Under the pieces are notes generated by a model, which saw only the letters and a list, made by a program, of their open reading frames with translations, did not search any database and was not told where the DNA came from. Positions 11,874 to 22,606 of a stretch of 64,000 nucleotides of DNA are shown in pieces. The DNA lies in NCBI GenBank assembly GCA_963922205.1, contig CAWUHX010000038.1, positions 1,116,001-1,180,000 of the forward strand. The letters run 5' to 3'. The position numbers and the translations under genes are program-made. Each line of letters starts with the position of its first letter. The stretch's first letter is position 1. The DNA comes from Romanomermis culicivorax (Eukaryota > Nematoda > Enoplea > Mermithida > Mermithidae).

Positions 11874-13562
11874 GATGAGCAGCGAGGTATTGCATGAATT
11901 TCTTTTCGCAATATGAATCTGCGACTCAAGTCATCACACGAACAGTTCAAAAATAACGAAAATTACTCTGCACCAAAAGGTATATGAAGAAAAAGGAAAG
12001 CTTTTGTAGGTAAATGCTATGTCGAAATGAGCTTTGTGAACGATCAACAGCTTCCATGTTACATATTACTTTTGCCAATTATTTTTCTGAGAAAATTAAC
12101 ATTGGAATGGTAATGAAAAATAGTCATTTTCTCCCCAGTGCACTGCAGTAAGCTAATTGTTCTGCCGAAAGATGCTAATTGCAAAAGTTTTCTTATGATA
12201 CATCTAATTGACAGGATCAGAAAGTCGTAAGTAGCGTATTTTACATGCAAATGGTGATCAAGCTAATCAGTATGGTGCAGACAGAAAAGGACTTTATAGA
12301 GTAGAAGTAAAACCAAATTTGTTTTTATGAACAATTGAGAACACGATGAAAATTTTTTCAAGTTGTGCTAAATACGTAGAAATTGCTTTTTGCTTTTATC
12401 AAAGAGTTTGTTTCCACGCAAAAGAGGATGCTTGTATCATTGTTGCCAGTTTGAACTTCAGACTATCAAGGTCAAAAATTTTTCGTATGGAGTACATGAT
12501 GAAATTGTGTACAGTACAGTTTCATACCACCACTACAAGAAATCTATGTGGACGATCTGTGACGAGCGATTTGTTATGAAACGAAAGCGATCGTTTCAAA
12601 TCTAGCTGGGATTTATATAAAACTATGTAGCAGTTGGGAATGTGCGTAGAGGAATTCTAAAATTTAAGAAGGTAATTTTTGAGCATACTGTATTTAAGCA
12701 GAATGATTCCGACTTCCAGGTACTTTCTAAGCAATTTAAAGTTGTGAGCGGTTATAGCCTACAATATTGAAATTGCATATCACACTGTAGATGTTGACCG
12801 CTTGTATCAAAAATCACTGTTGGATTGTTATATCGTACATCTTTCATAAGGTGGTACAGAAGAACCCTTCTTATCAACCGCCAAAAGAATGTTTTCCGTC
12901 GGATCAACATCATATCTTTAGGATATAATACGATTCAAGATTCATGCTACAGTAAATTACCTGCTGTGAAATTGTGAGTAGAACAAAATGGATTAATGCA
13001 AGTAAACGTCCGAATAGTTAAAGAGCATGCCCAACAAATGGCATTTTAATTATCCCCTCGAGCCTTATTCACTGAGCCCACATCCACGGCTTTTGCATTT
13101 TTTATAAAGCAGAAAAGCGATCTGCGGTATACGAAGGAAAACTCGTTGCGCTGCTAACAAACATGGTTTTCATGGAAAATTAAGCTGCGATACACAAAAA
13201 AACTGGATAAACACTTCAAAGAAAAATCTTCCAAGAAAACATTTTCTTTCAGATATAAACACATTTCCAGGGAATTATAATAGCAAAGGTGGGGGCCTTC
13301 AGAACAGAGGAATTTTTAAAAATTAGAGGAAAAGAATGTAATGCTGATAGACGTGATTGAAGAACTAATTACAACGCTTGACTTAAAAAACAAATTGAAC
13401 TGGTTTCGTATGAAAATACTGCACTCAAGTACAGCCGGTGGTCAAAGTTGACGTTCAGCATGGAGTAACAAATATCTACACTTGAAAGAAACTTAATTAA
13501 AACGGCTTGGCTTTGATAGAATGCTTTTAATTCAAAAATAATGAAGAGGTACTCTCAAAATT
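11874..13562. other. Non-coding, AT-rich
   Basis: No exon that I can support. Short frames near 12,346-12,605 overlap one another in different phases and have no recognisable domain. Confidence 0.5.
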
Positions 13563-15904
13563 TTAAGACACGATTTCTGATTTTTTCTTACGTAGGCCTA
13601 TGATAAGTCGAATATTAATGATACCTCAAAATCAGAAATGTTGGGTAGTTTTGCGCGCTGAGTTCCATGGCATCATTCGTTTTGCTTGTAAACAAAAATT
13701 CAATCCGCTGTGCAAAAGTTTGAAAATTGATGATTTTTTGACATTTTTCAGTGGTCTTAGAAGCCAAGCGATATTTCAATATAGGATTAATCTTATACGA
13801 TGAATGAACATTCATTTTACGCAGGAAAAAATAAGCTCTCTTCTGATGTAATATTTGCGGTAAATAATTGCATATTAAACTTTTCCATAAAGTTTAAAGC
13901 GTCGAAAATCAGCCGTCAAAATCGAAAAAATTTTGTTTATGGGTACTTTCGAGCACCTTCCCGTTGGATGCCGCCGAATTTTATTTTCTTATTTTATAGC
14001 TAATGCATTCTTACTGCATTGGTCGAATTTTCATCAAAATTTCTGTACCGTTTGGGAAGCTACACGGCTCTGAAGAAGGTATACTCATGGAAATCACTCA
14101 GAAGTCACTGCATTGTCCAGGTGGCCCTTGTCTAGCACATGTGATACGTTTATTATCTGTACTATAATTATCAAATAAGTAACAGGCTATAGTTTAATGT
14201 ACTAATTGTTTCACAAACGAACATTTTACACTATGAGTTAAGCTACAGCTGGGCTGCAGCTTAATGAAAATGGTATAACATATAGAGTTAAGCAACAACT
14301 TAAGCTGCAGCTCAGCTGGAGCTAAGTCTCTTTGATGAAACCGGCCCCTGTGTTGTATGGTAACATACAACATTCCATCCGTAGGATTGATGTTGTAGCC
14401 AATCCACGGGCTCCGAACTCGGCCATTTTTGTTGAGTCCTTGTCGGGATGGTCACACCTACCCCGACATTGGCCAGTGGTGGGACAGCTCCGGCGCCATC
14501 CAGGAAGCCCTTCAACACCTGGATGTTCTGTAGTAGTGTATACTGACACCAGATTTGGATTTTGTCAAAAGAAACACAAGGTGTCACGATTGCTAGGCAA
14601 TGTTTTCTAATAGATGGAACAGGCCATTGCGGAAGCATTCTGTGATTGTCTCCATTATCCTTGATAGCTTATAATTCTCCCCTAGCAGCCAAGTTGAAGT
14701 ACGTTCTTTGCAGACACACTTTTGCGATTCACTGACTGCATCAGAAGCTATGGATATAAATACTAGCCTCATAAATGAGGATGCTGCTGCAGAGTATCTG
14801 AGTTTTGTAGCCTTAGAAAGATGGTGAAAATTATAGGTGAAAAGAATGTTTGATATTTTAGCCTCTACAGCAATATAGCAGCAATATACTTCTTTACAAT
14901 CCCCACTGTAAATCCTTGTGAAGATGGAGAGGTTTAAAAAAAAACTTTCATCACTTTTTGAGCATACAGATGTTTCAAACACTGGGTGATTCAGCCAATG
15001 TTTTCGTCAGAGATGGGCGAAGGCAATCCTTTATCTCTCTAAAAATAAAAAAATCTCACACAACTCAAGGATCTGCTGAGAGAATGAGTTGCTGCATGAC
15101 AAGGGGTATTGCTTTCACAGCTACTGTAGGAAAGTATGAACGAAAGAATAAAAACATAAAATTCTGCAGCATCCTATGTGAATGTGCTCGGGAACGCCTC
15201 TAAAGAGAATTTTTCTTCAATACTCTCTTGCAGAGTGTAAAATGTTTACTTGTGAAACAATTAGTACATCAAACTATAGTCTTTTAGTTACTCCATAATT
15301 CTATAGCACAGATAATAAATATATCACAAGGGATAGCCAAGGGCTGCCTGGCAAATCCAATGATTTCTATGAAATTTTCATAAGTATGCCTTCGTCAGAG
15401 CAGTGCAACTCCCAGAACGACACAAAAATTTTGATGAAATTTTAACCAATGCAGTAAAAATGGACGAGCCACAATATGAGAAAATAAAATTCTGCGGCAT
15501 CCGATGGGAAGGTGCTCGTAAGATTCCACAAAAAATTTTTTTTCAATTTTGACAGCTAATTTTCGACACTTTAAACTTTATCGAAAAGTGTAATATCCAA
15601 TTACCGTGAATATTACATCGGAAGAGAGCTCATTTTCTCCTGTGTAAAATTAGTATTCATTCATCTAATAAGATCAATCCTATTCTGAAATATCGTTTGG
15701 CTACTAAGACCACTGAAAAATGTCAAAAAATCATCAATTTTCAAACTTTGGCATACTGTAGCGGCGAGAATTTTCATTTACGAGCAAAACGATTAATACC
15801 ATGGAAATCAGCGCGCAAAACTGTCCAACATATCTGATTTTGAGGCATGATTAATTTTCAACTTACCATAGGGAAAGTAGAACCTCTCAGAAATCGTGTC
15901 TTAA
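13563..15904. mobile_element. Foldback element with about 675-base inverted arms
   Basis: The left arm 13,563-14,237 and the right arm 15,231-15,904 are inverse copies over their full length with moderate divergence. Examples on the left that occur inverted on the right are TTAAGACACGATTTCTGA (13,563), CCTCAAAATCAGAAATGTTG (13,624), TGAAAATTGATGATTTTTTG (13,720), GAGCACCTTCCCGTTGGATG (13,951) and TGTACTAATTGTTTCACAA (14,199). About 990 bases of unique sequence lie between them, including a small AGCTGCAG-rich inverted repeat at 14,243-14,325. The centre could hold a decayed transposase, but no frame is convincing. I do not see a target duplication. Confidence 0.85.
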
Positions 15905-17273
15905 GTGCAGGACTTTCACAATAGATTTTTTCTTTTTTTTATATTGACTAGATTCAAAAATTTTCGGTTGGATAATACATACGGTTCAATACCTAATAAA
16001 AAATGAAATGCACTTGCTGCTCACCGATTTGATTATAAACACAAGAAGGAAAACCGACTGTAGCTAGTCCCACAATTGCGAATCAAGAAACATTTTAATG
16101 AATACCGTTTGGAAGCAAAAAATAACTGGCAAGGACATCCTTTCATAAGGATGATCAACCTTTAAGTATGCAGATTTATTAAAAAAAACTCCGTTCAATA
16201 TCAAGTCAAGCGACAGTCTGTTTTTTGGAATGTTTGTAAATAATAACAATAGGAAGCGAGCTAAACCATTTGTAGCACAGGACTAGAAAATTGTGAGCCT
16301 ACTATTGGTTTTTTGAATCAAAAATCATACAGTAAAAATATTCCGTAAACGACCTATGGGGCGACGTTTTTTGCCATTTCCCAATTTGCAAGCATTTTAT
16401 GCGGAACAGACTGCAGGATGTTCAGGGTGGGTTTGTCAGATAGCTCATCAACTTAGTTTCCCAGCTTCAAACTTCTTGTATACAGTTGCAGCATATCATG
16501 AGATCTACCCATTCACAGTAAATTACCGCTATTTGATGTAAATCAAAATTTAATTATTGCAATGTTGCAATTACTGCAAACATACCGTACCACCAATAAA
16601 AACTGCGGGCGAAATGATGAACGTCTGATTTCTGAGCTGAGACCTTACTTTTGAGCAGAATCAGTTGTCCGTTGCGTATAAGACTATTAGGCCCACAATT
16701 TTTGTGAGACGATTTTTTATAGACCCATGCAAATTTCCATACTACTTTTTATGGGCGAAACTGTACTTTTTCGGCAACTTTTCGGTTTGGGAAGAGTGAT
16801 AATCAAGAAGTCTGTATAATGAAGAAAAAATTTATTGGATTGGGTTAACAAGCCTTCTATAAATTTGAATAAACTTTGAATAAAGTTTTGATTGCGACCT
16901 CGCTGCATCGATCATTTCAAAACGAATGGAATATAGTTCAGTATTAAGAATCGTAAAAAACCTAACTCCTCGCTGAAACGTAACTATTGCAGCTGATAAC
17001 GTTCACAAAAATTTCAAGAAATTGTTCAGACAACGCTTTTACTGTATAACTTTTTTTGCACGAAAATTGCTCAAGTTACTTGAGCCGACTCGCAAATTCG
17101 CAGCTCTACATGACGTGACGGTTTTTTGCAGAATATTAAAAAAATTGCTTTCTGACGTCATTTCAAATTATACAATAATTGGAAGAACCAAGTTTCCGAG
17201 TCAACACTCAATACATATGTTTCGCGTCTTTGTGGTGCGAGGTTTTTGGTCAAAAAAGAAAAAAGACATTGTC
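15905..17273. other. Non-coding, AT-rich
   Basis: Only short unsupported frames. I see no repeat, RNA gene or exon in this stretch. Confidence 0.5.
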
Positions 17274-17410
17274 CTACAATAGCCACCATCCAATATAGCC
17301 ACTGCCTCAGCATAGCCACCGAAGTATGCTTAGGCATACCACTATAGCCACCAATCAAACAACATGGGTATGTCCCACTATAGCCATTGCTTCACTACAG
17401 CCGCCAGATT
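17274..17410. repeat. Left arm of an interrupted foldback (TATAGCCACC units)
   Basis: About six degenerate copies of the word (C/T)ATAGCCACC, spaced 18-25 bases apart, include CCACTATAGCCATTGCTTCA. The inverse occurs on the far side of the large retroelement (34,182-34,286), e.g. TGAGGCAATGGCTGTAGTGA. Removing the retroelement and one CATT would bring the arms to within about 600 bases, so the retroelement probably landed inside this foldback. Confidence 0.65.
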
Positions 17411-17511
17411 TTTTCTTGTTTGTCGTTGTTATTAATAAAGTAAGAAATCCACATGTTTACAAGTTTCTAGATCACCCTCTTGTTGAAATCCCCAACTTTT
17501 GTGTTAGTTTC

Positions 17512-17515
17512 CATT
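17512..17515. repeat. Target-site duplication CATT, left copy
   Basis: CATT immediately precedes the TGTCAC start of the 5' LTR and recurs immediately after the 3' LTR at 33,713-33,716. A 4-base duplication is in the range used by Ty3/Gypsy integrases. Confidence 0.85.
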
Positions 17516-17725
17516 TGTCACGTGCCGCTCAATTCTCCAACGTCACGTGATTCCGATCATGCCGACATTTTGTTATTTTTCATGTTTCATTTATTACTCG
17601 ATCATGCTTTTGTTTATTTCATTTTTACACATACATTTTACGTTCGTTTTTATATTTTTCATGCATTTCTATGTTTCGTTTTGTTGTATTTTTATTTCTT
17701 TACAAACGCGGGCTACAGTAGGCCC

Positions 17726-18043
17726 TTTAGCTAAAAACTTCCGCCAGTCGTGCTCCACGAGCACATGGCTATTTTTGGTGCGCTCACGCACCTCTTATCA
17801 TCAAAAATTAGCGTCGTTTTTGTTACGCAAAACGACTAGCTAAGAAGTTTTAGCTAAAGACGTTCATATGCTTAGCATAGGCACTGCAGTCGGCCTCAGT
17901 GCTAAACGCATGTGAATGAAAAAATGTCTATGTGCTCATAGGCATCTTCTGCATCGCGTCTAGCTGCAGAAGTTAGCTTGAGCGCCGAGAAACTCCGCCC
18001 AAGCTGCAGCTGTAGCCAAACATGTCCTTAAAAGGACATGTTT
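17726..18043 (+). repeat. Nested inverted repeats inside the LTR
   Basis: This stretch holds an outer pair TTTAGCTAAAAACTT / AAGTTTTAGCTAAA, hairpins GTGCTCCACGAGCAC and GGTGCGCTCACGCACC, a pair around GTCGTTTTTGTTACGCAAAACGAC, and at 18,018-18,043 a 12-base perfect stem (AAACATGTCCTT and its complement) with a two-base loop. The same set exists in the 3' LTR. In RNA it would be strongly structured; in DNA it offers many paired protein-binding sites. Function is unknown. Confidence 0.75.
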
Positions 18044-18430
18044 CTTTAGTTTTTCGCTCATTCTTGGGTTCACCAAGCTTTTCGTCCGGTTGTCACTTCG
18101 CGTCCGCCGCCCTGCTCAATTTGCATATTTTTATATACTTGACTGCGTCCGCCGCCTATTATTTTAAATAAATTTGCATACCCTTGCATCTCTTACTGCG
18201 TCCGCCGCTCACCGCCTACAGTACCCCCCTGCCCATCAGTGCCAGGTGTCCGACCGCCCCGGTTCGTGAATTAAACGTTGGAGTTTCACCTCCCGCTCGC
18301 TCCCGCTCCCTCCCGCTCGCCGCCGTTCGCCGCCTAGGACGTTTGAGGATCGTATCCCCCGCTCCCAGTGCCAGAAGACCGAAAGCATCCAGGGACTTGC
18401 CGCCCGTTGCGTCGTAATCGCTTGAGAAAC

Positions 18431-18446
18431 AGGACTAGGTGAGTCT
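18431..18446 (+). other. Candidate 5' splice site near the LTR 3' part
   Basis: AGGACTAG|GTGAGTC matches the donor consensus well, with the GT at 18,439-18,440. If transcription starts upstream of it in the LTR, it could supply the leader exon for subgenomic mRNAs joined to acceptors further downstream, such as the one at 24,347. Inferred from sequence only. Confidence 0.4.
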
Positions 18447-18962
18447 TCTCAGGGGATTATTGTTATTTGTGGGTTATTTGTTGGGAAATCCTTCCTAAGT
18501 CGGTTTCCCAAGGTTTCCACAGATAAGTAGGGCCTCCACCTCTCAGGTTCGGGCTAAAAGGGGCTGTCTGGTTCATAATCGGGTCCCATAATTTAGGTCA
18601 TTTTACGGGTGACCCTGTCCCCACTCTCACTGAGTAGGACTCGGGGATTGTCACACCTAGCCTGGCAGCGTTGTCCGTTACCCTACAGCAAGACCCCAAG
18701 GACAACTCCAGAGAACCAACTATAGACCTCTCTATAGCCACCATTTGCCAGGTTAGGCCCCAACGCCAACTTGGGAAGCCTGGGGAAAATGCCAGTATCC
18801 ATCAGGAGTCACAGCCTATTACTCACTGTAATAGGATCAATCTGATATGGTTCACCATCAATGTGGCGTCTAAAACACGGTATTACCTGATGAGATACCC
18901 AAACCTCCCCAGCTCTCCCAAGCTAAACCTGTCATACACGTGACATGGCGTAAAATGTGACA

Positions 18963-18980
18963 TGGCGAGGCTGGAAAATC
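18963..18980 (+). other. Probable tRNA primer-binding site
   Basis: TGGCGAGGCTGGAAAATC follows the 5' LTR without a gap. It begins TGG, the complement of a tRNA CCA end. I cannot say which tRNA fits. The word TGACATGGCG occurs twice across the LTR/PBS junction (18,951 and 18,959). Confidence 0.65.
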
Positions 18981-18982
18981 GA

Positions 18983-19330
18983 CCTTAAGTCTGGCACTCG
19001 CCCTTAAGTGCAGAAATCTTCACCCTTGGGTCGGAACTACCCCCAGGTCGGGTCAACTCCCATTTTAAGTCGGACAAGCCCCCTTAAAATCGGGTACTAG
19101 CCATCCAATAAGTCGGAGACCCCCCCAGATTCGGGTTTACTGCCTAATGGGTCGGGAATGTCCCTTATTTCGGATTACCGCTACTGTAGGTCGGATACCT
19201 CCCCTCAAGTCGCGTATTATTACTGTAAGTCGGAAATTTTTCCCGTGCCACCGAGAGTTATTACTGTAGGTCGGGAGTTTCTCCCTAAACATCAGATTTA
19301 ATTACTGTAAGACGGGATTCGCCCTTACGA
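18983..19330 (+). repeat. Leader array A: about 15 units with a 20-base rhythm
   Basis: Words of the form (A/G)(A/G)GTCGG or a close variant recur at 19,029, 19,046, 19,068, 19,089, 19,110, 19,130, 19,150, 19,168, 19,189, 19,208, 19,228, 19,269 and 19,310, with C-runs or CCCTTA between them. In the first six the base after TCGG alternates A, G, A, G, A, G, so the true period may be a dimer of about 41 bases. It is non-coding leader sequence, absent elsewhere in the window. Confidence 0.75.
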
Positions 19331-20125
19331 GTGATCTAAACGTGATCTATATGTGTAAATAATTATCTCATGCGTGTGTATTATCCCCTATGAGTAATAA
19401 ATTCCCCCTGAGTCGAGTTATTTATCCCCAGAGTCGTGTTAACTGTAACAGAGTTGAGTTATATATCGAGTATTCTGTATTCCTCCTCTGATTCATACTG
19501 TACATTCTGCATACTTAATCTGTGTTGTAAACTACCTTTATCTGTTTCTTTTCCCTCATCCCCCCCCTTTTCCCTAATCCTGGGTGGTATACTGTAGCCC
19601 TCCGGGTGGGTGCCATTACAGTACGCCTGTGCCCATTCCCGTACTGTAACTACAGTATACCCATACGCGGGTACTGGTATCACAGCTGTAGGGGTTTACG
19701 GCCTCTCCTGACTGTTGGTGGTCCGTGACCCCATGATACAGTACACCCTCCACGTATGATTCTGGACGTCATACGTGGCTGCGATTTGTTAATTGTGTAC
19801 AGTATTTTTGTCTGTCGGCGGAAACTGTCGGAATTGCTCACTTTTCCGGCCCCAAAATTTTACACCGACTGTTTACACATTTAACACGCGTATGTCCAAC
19901 TATCGTATTCCTCGTCTTCATTTATTTTTTTTCCTTTTCCTTTCTCGGTCATCTGAGCGGTGTCAAAAAAAAAAAAAAAAAAATTCGTTTTTCGGACGCC
20001 ACCGCTACAGTATGACACCCTTACGTAAGTTCCTCTATCTTTTTCGTTTCTACTTACTGTAAGGTCTGATTCTTCCATTCTCCGGTTGTTGCATTTAGAC
20101 CATAGACTTTACGGGTCATGCTCTT
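19331..20125 (+). other. Retroelement leader, no array
   Basis: Leader RNA region with many TACTGTA/TACAGTA words (about 19,590-19,760) and a 19-base A-run near 19,965. The short frames here have no recognisable product. Confidence 0.6.
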
Positions 20126-20830
20126 TGACGTCAGCAACGACAACGTTACGGGTTGTTGTTGTTGTGTGGTTCAACCCCACGGATGCAACCGCCGACGTCT
20201 GCAACAGCCGCTTCACTTGCTGTTGCTTTAAGGGGTGGGTAGCCCTCCGGGTTCTACTCCTGACGTCAGCAACCGACATTACGTGTTGTTGTTTAAGTTA
20301 ACACTCCAGCAGTAATGACTTCTGACGTCTACAACAGGTGAAGCCAAAGTTGTTGTAACAGGTTTGGCTGGTTCTCTGCACCCCATCTGTGACGTCAGCA
20401 ATAGTGACGCACCGTGTCACTATTCGAAGATGTGCAGGTCTTACGGGTGCCACATCTGACGTCTGCAACAACTGCATCTCATGTCATTGACCTAAGGTAT
20501 CAGACCCTCGGTCCCACCTTTTTGACGTCAGCAACGGCACCATCACGTGTTGCTGTATACCGAAAGCTGGCTTCAGGGCCCTATTGCTGACGTCAGCAAT
20601 GACAATGTATCATGCTTTCGCTGCAGGAATTGAGGTTACATGATCCTATTTCTGACGTCCGCAACGGTGACATCACGTGCTACTGCAGGGGTTTGCTGGC
20701 CTTAGGCACTCACCCCTGGCGTCTGCAACTGCGATATGATACTTGAATACTCTCATCCCAGGCACCTGCAGTCAGCACCAAGGTCATGTGTTGGTTCATA
20801 CCCCTACCTTTTGACGTCCGCACCAGGTTA
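20126..20830 (+). repeat. Leader array B: 66-base repeats of a TGACGTCA-type site plus hairpin
   Basis: TGACGTCAGCAAC or a close variant begins at 20,126, 20,193, 20,261, 20,323, 20,390, 20,457, 20,523, 20,588, 20,653 and 20,717, then at about 20,765 and 20,812, with a stray copy at 21,154. Spacing is 62-68 bases for the first ten. TGACGTCA is the palindromic CRE site bound by CREB/ATF-type bZIP proteins. After most sites the next 25-30 bases form an inverted repeat, e.g. AGCAAC...GTTGCT at 20,530 and AATAGTGAC...GTCACTATT at 20,399. In the first seven units TCAGC and TCTRC types alternate. Confidence 0.88.
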
Positions 20831-22606
20831 CTGTCGGCCCTATGAGTATTCTACTTGAGTTGTAGGTGGTCGCTGGCGCATGGTCCTATCACCTACCTCT
20901 CTTGTCCAAGGGTTTGTGTGTGTGTCTGGGGGCTGATGCCTGGGAAACATCAGTCCACATATGTACACCACCTGAGATGCTCACTAGCCTGCGTACTGAT
21001 CAGGTTGTCCGCCCGGGTAGCGGCACTTTTGATCAGCACGTGGCTGTTTTCAAGCTTTAACTGCAGGTTTGAACGAGTTACACTCGGCCTCAGCTGGGTT
21101 GGTTGCTTGACTCGTGTAGACGGTAGGCTTTTGCAGTCGGTACTGCCTGTGTCTGACGTCTGCAAGGGTTCGGCAATCTTCTTGTAAATTTCTTATCTAA
21201 ATTCACTCATCCTCTTTCATCTCATCGAGCTGTCATACATAGATCTTCTTTAGTGTCCCCGCCGTAGTGGTTCCCAAGGGACCACGGCACAGCCTCCGGT
21301 TGGGCCTAGAGTGTATAGGACCCCCTGTCATATTACATTCACTCGAACGCCTTCGTTAACTGGCTTAACAATGCCCGCGCTAGAGTCACCACTGACCCAG
21401 AGTCCGCCTCCGCGGTCCACCCTCTATTAGTCATGTAAGTAATAGGCACCGTTGAGTCCGCCTCAGCGAAGGTATTGAGTACGCCTCGATACAAACTTTA
21501 CACTCATATTCAATCAGGGACACCTTGTACCCGTGATCCCTTAGATGTTTTCGGGTGCGCCCTCAAAACATCCAGAGTATTTCATTTTAACTGACTGAGT
21601 GTGTCAGAATAGCACCCTTGGTACCCGTGCTCCTTCCCTCTTCTACTGTGTGACCTGCGAACCTCACTTCATCTCAGTGATCGGCAAACCCGGCCACCAG
21701 CTGTGTATAATACTCCTGGAGAGTGTCCGTTCTGTTCGGAATGCGGGCTCCCGTTTCGGACACGGCTGTAAGTTACTTGCGAATGTCGTCCAACACGGAA
21801 CCTCCTGTATAGTCCATCTCACTATGCAGAGATCGCAATCGCTCCTGGCGAGTGAGGCCCGTTGCGTAACTGCGCGACTCCCTTTGCGTAACTGGGTTTG
21901 TAAATTAGTTTTGTCCCTATTTATTGCTCCCTCTTAAGTTCATTTTCAGTTGACCCCTATCCTTTTTCACCTCATGCCACTTTATGCACTACTCCTGGTG
22001 AGTAGGATCTTGCCAGCTACGAGTCCGCCTCGCCCCAAGGTTTGTAAACTAGTACAGCGGTCGAGCCTCCAGGAAAAATCCCTCCTGAGCGGGTTCATCC
22101 GTCACCTTATTTCTCGGCAGGAAAACCGCCTCTTCTCTACTTTCACACCTGATCTTCTGTCCTCTTCATCTATTCTAATTGCCGGGTCCAGGCCCCAAAT
22201 CTTACACTTTGGTCGGGATCGATTCCCCCATATCTCAGGCCATGCCTCTGTCCATCACGGGCGACCAGATAAATTCCCTTCTGCGTCACCCTGATGTACT
22301 CTGATCTTACATCTTATAATCCTATTCCATTCTAGCTCCCTTTCCGTGGTCGCTAGTCTTAAGCTAAATCAATTTACGTCACAAACGCCGTCGCGCACGC
22401 GTTTTCCGAATTCACGCGCTCTTTCGCCGCGAATTCAAAAGTAGTACTCACTTTCATTTTACACAATAGAGACACCCCGTCGTTCCTGCCGTCTCAGTAC
22501 CCAGCCTGTACAGACCAGTGAGCCGCTCTCTATTCAATTTGACTTAATTGCTTCACGGGCAAGGACGTCTGTTCTAACCACTTTACGGGAAAACGAACCC
22601 TCGGAC
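20831..22606 (+). other. Retroelement leader up to the gag start
   Basis: Long untranslated region. GAGTCCGCCTC-like words recur at about 21,400, 21,450 and 22,020. Frames of 110-114 codons at 20,855-21,187, 21,599-21,937 and 21,950-22,294 lack any domain; two of the three have no ATG. They may be chance or upstream ORFs, so I do not call them genes. Confidence 0.6.

Larger units (their letters stand above)
17516..18962 (+). repeat. 5' LTR (1,447 bp)
   Basis: Begins TGTCACGTGCC and ends AAAATGTGACA, so TGTCAC/GTGACA form the usual short terminal inverted repeat bounded by TG...CA. It is repeated at 32,266-33,712 at a constant offset of 14,750. I count about seven differences, all transitions. 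A TATATA at about 18,132 and AATAAA at about 18,168 could be promoter and polyadenylation elements, but that is a guess. Confidence 0.97.

Noticed and set aside
14593..14982. Transposase remnant (word NYKLSR resembles the end of Harbinger-type nucleases)
   Set aside because: Only six or so residues match; the catalytic context is absent and the frame starts and ends arbitrarily.
18983..20830. CRISPR-like array
   Set aside because: The units have no identical long repeats or unique spacers of constant size, the context is a eukaryotic retroelement leader, and no cas genes exist.
21599..22294. Two leader ORFs of 112 and 114 codons
   Set aside because: They lack ATG starts (GTG and TTG), have no domain, and lie in retroelement leader sequence.
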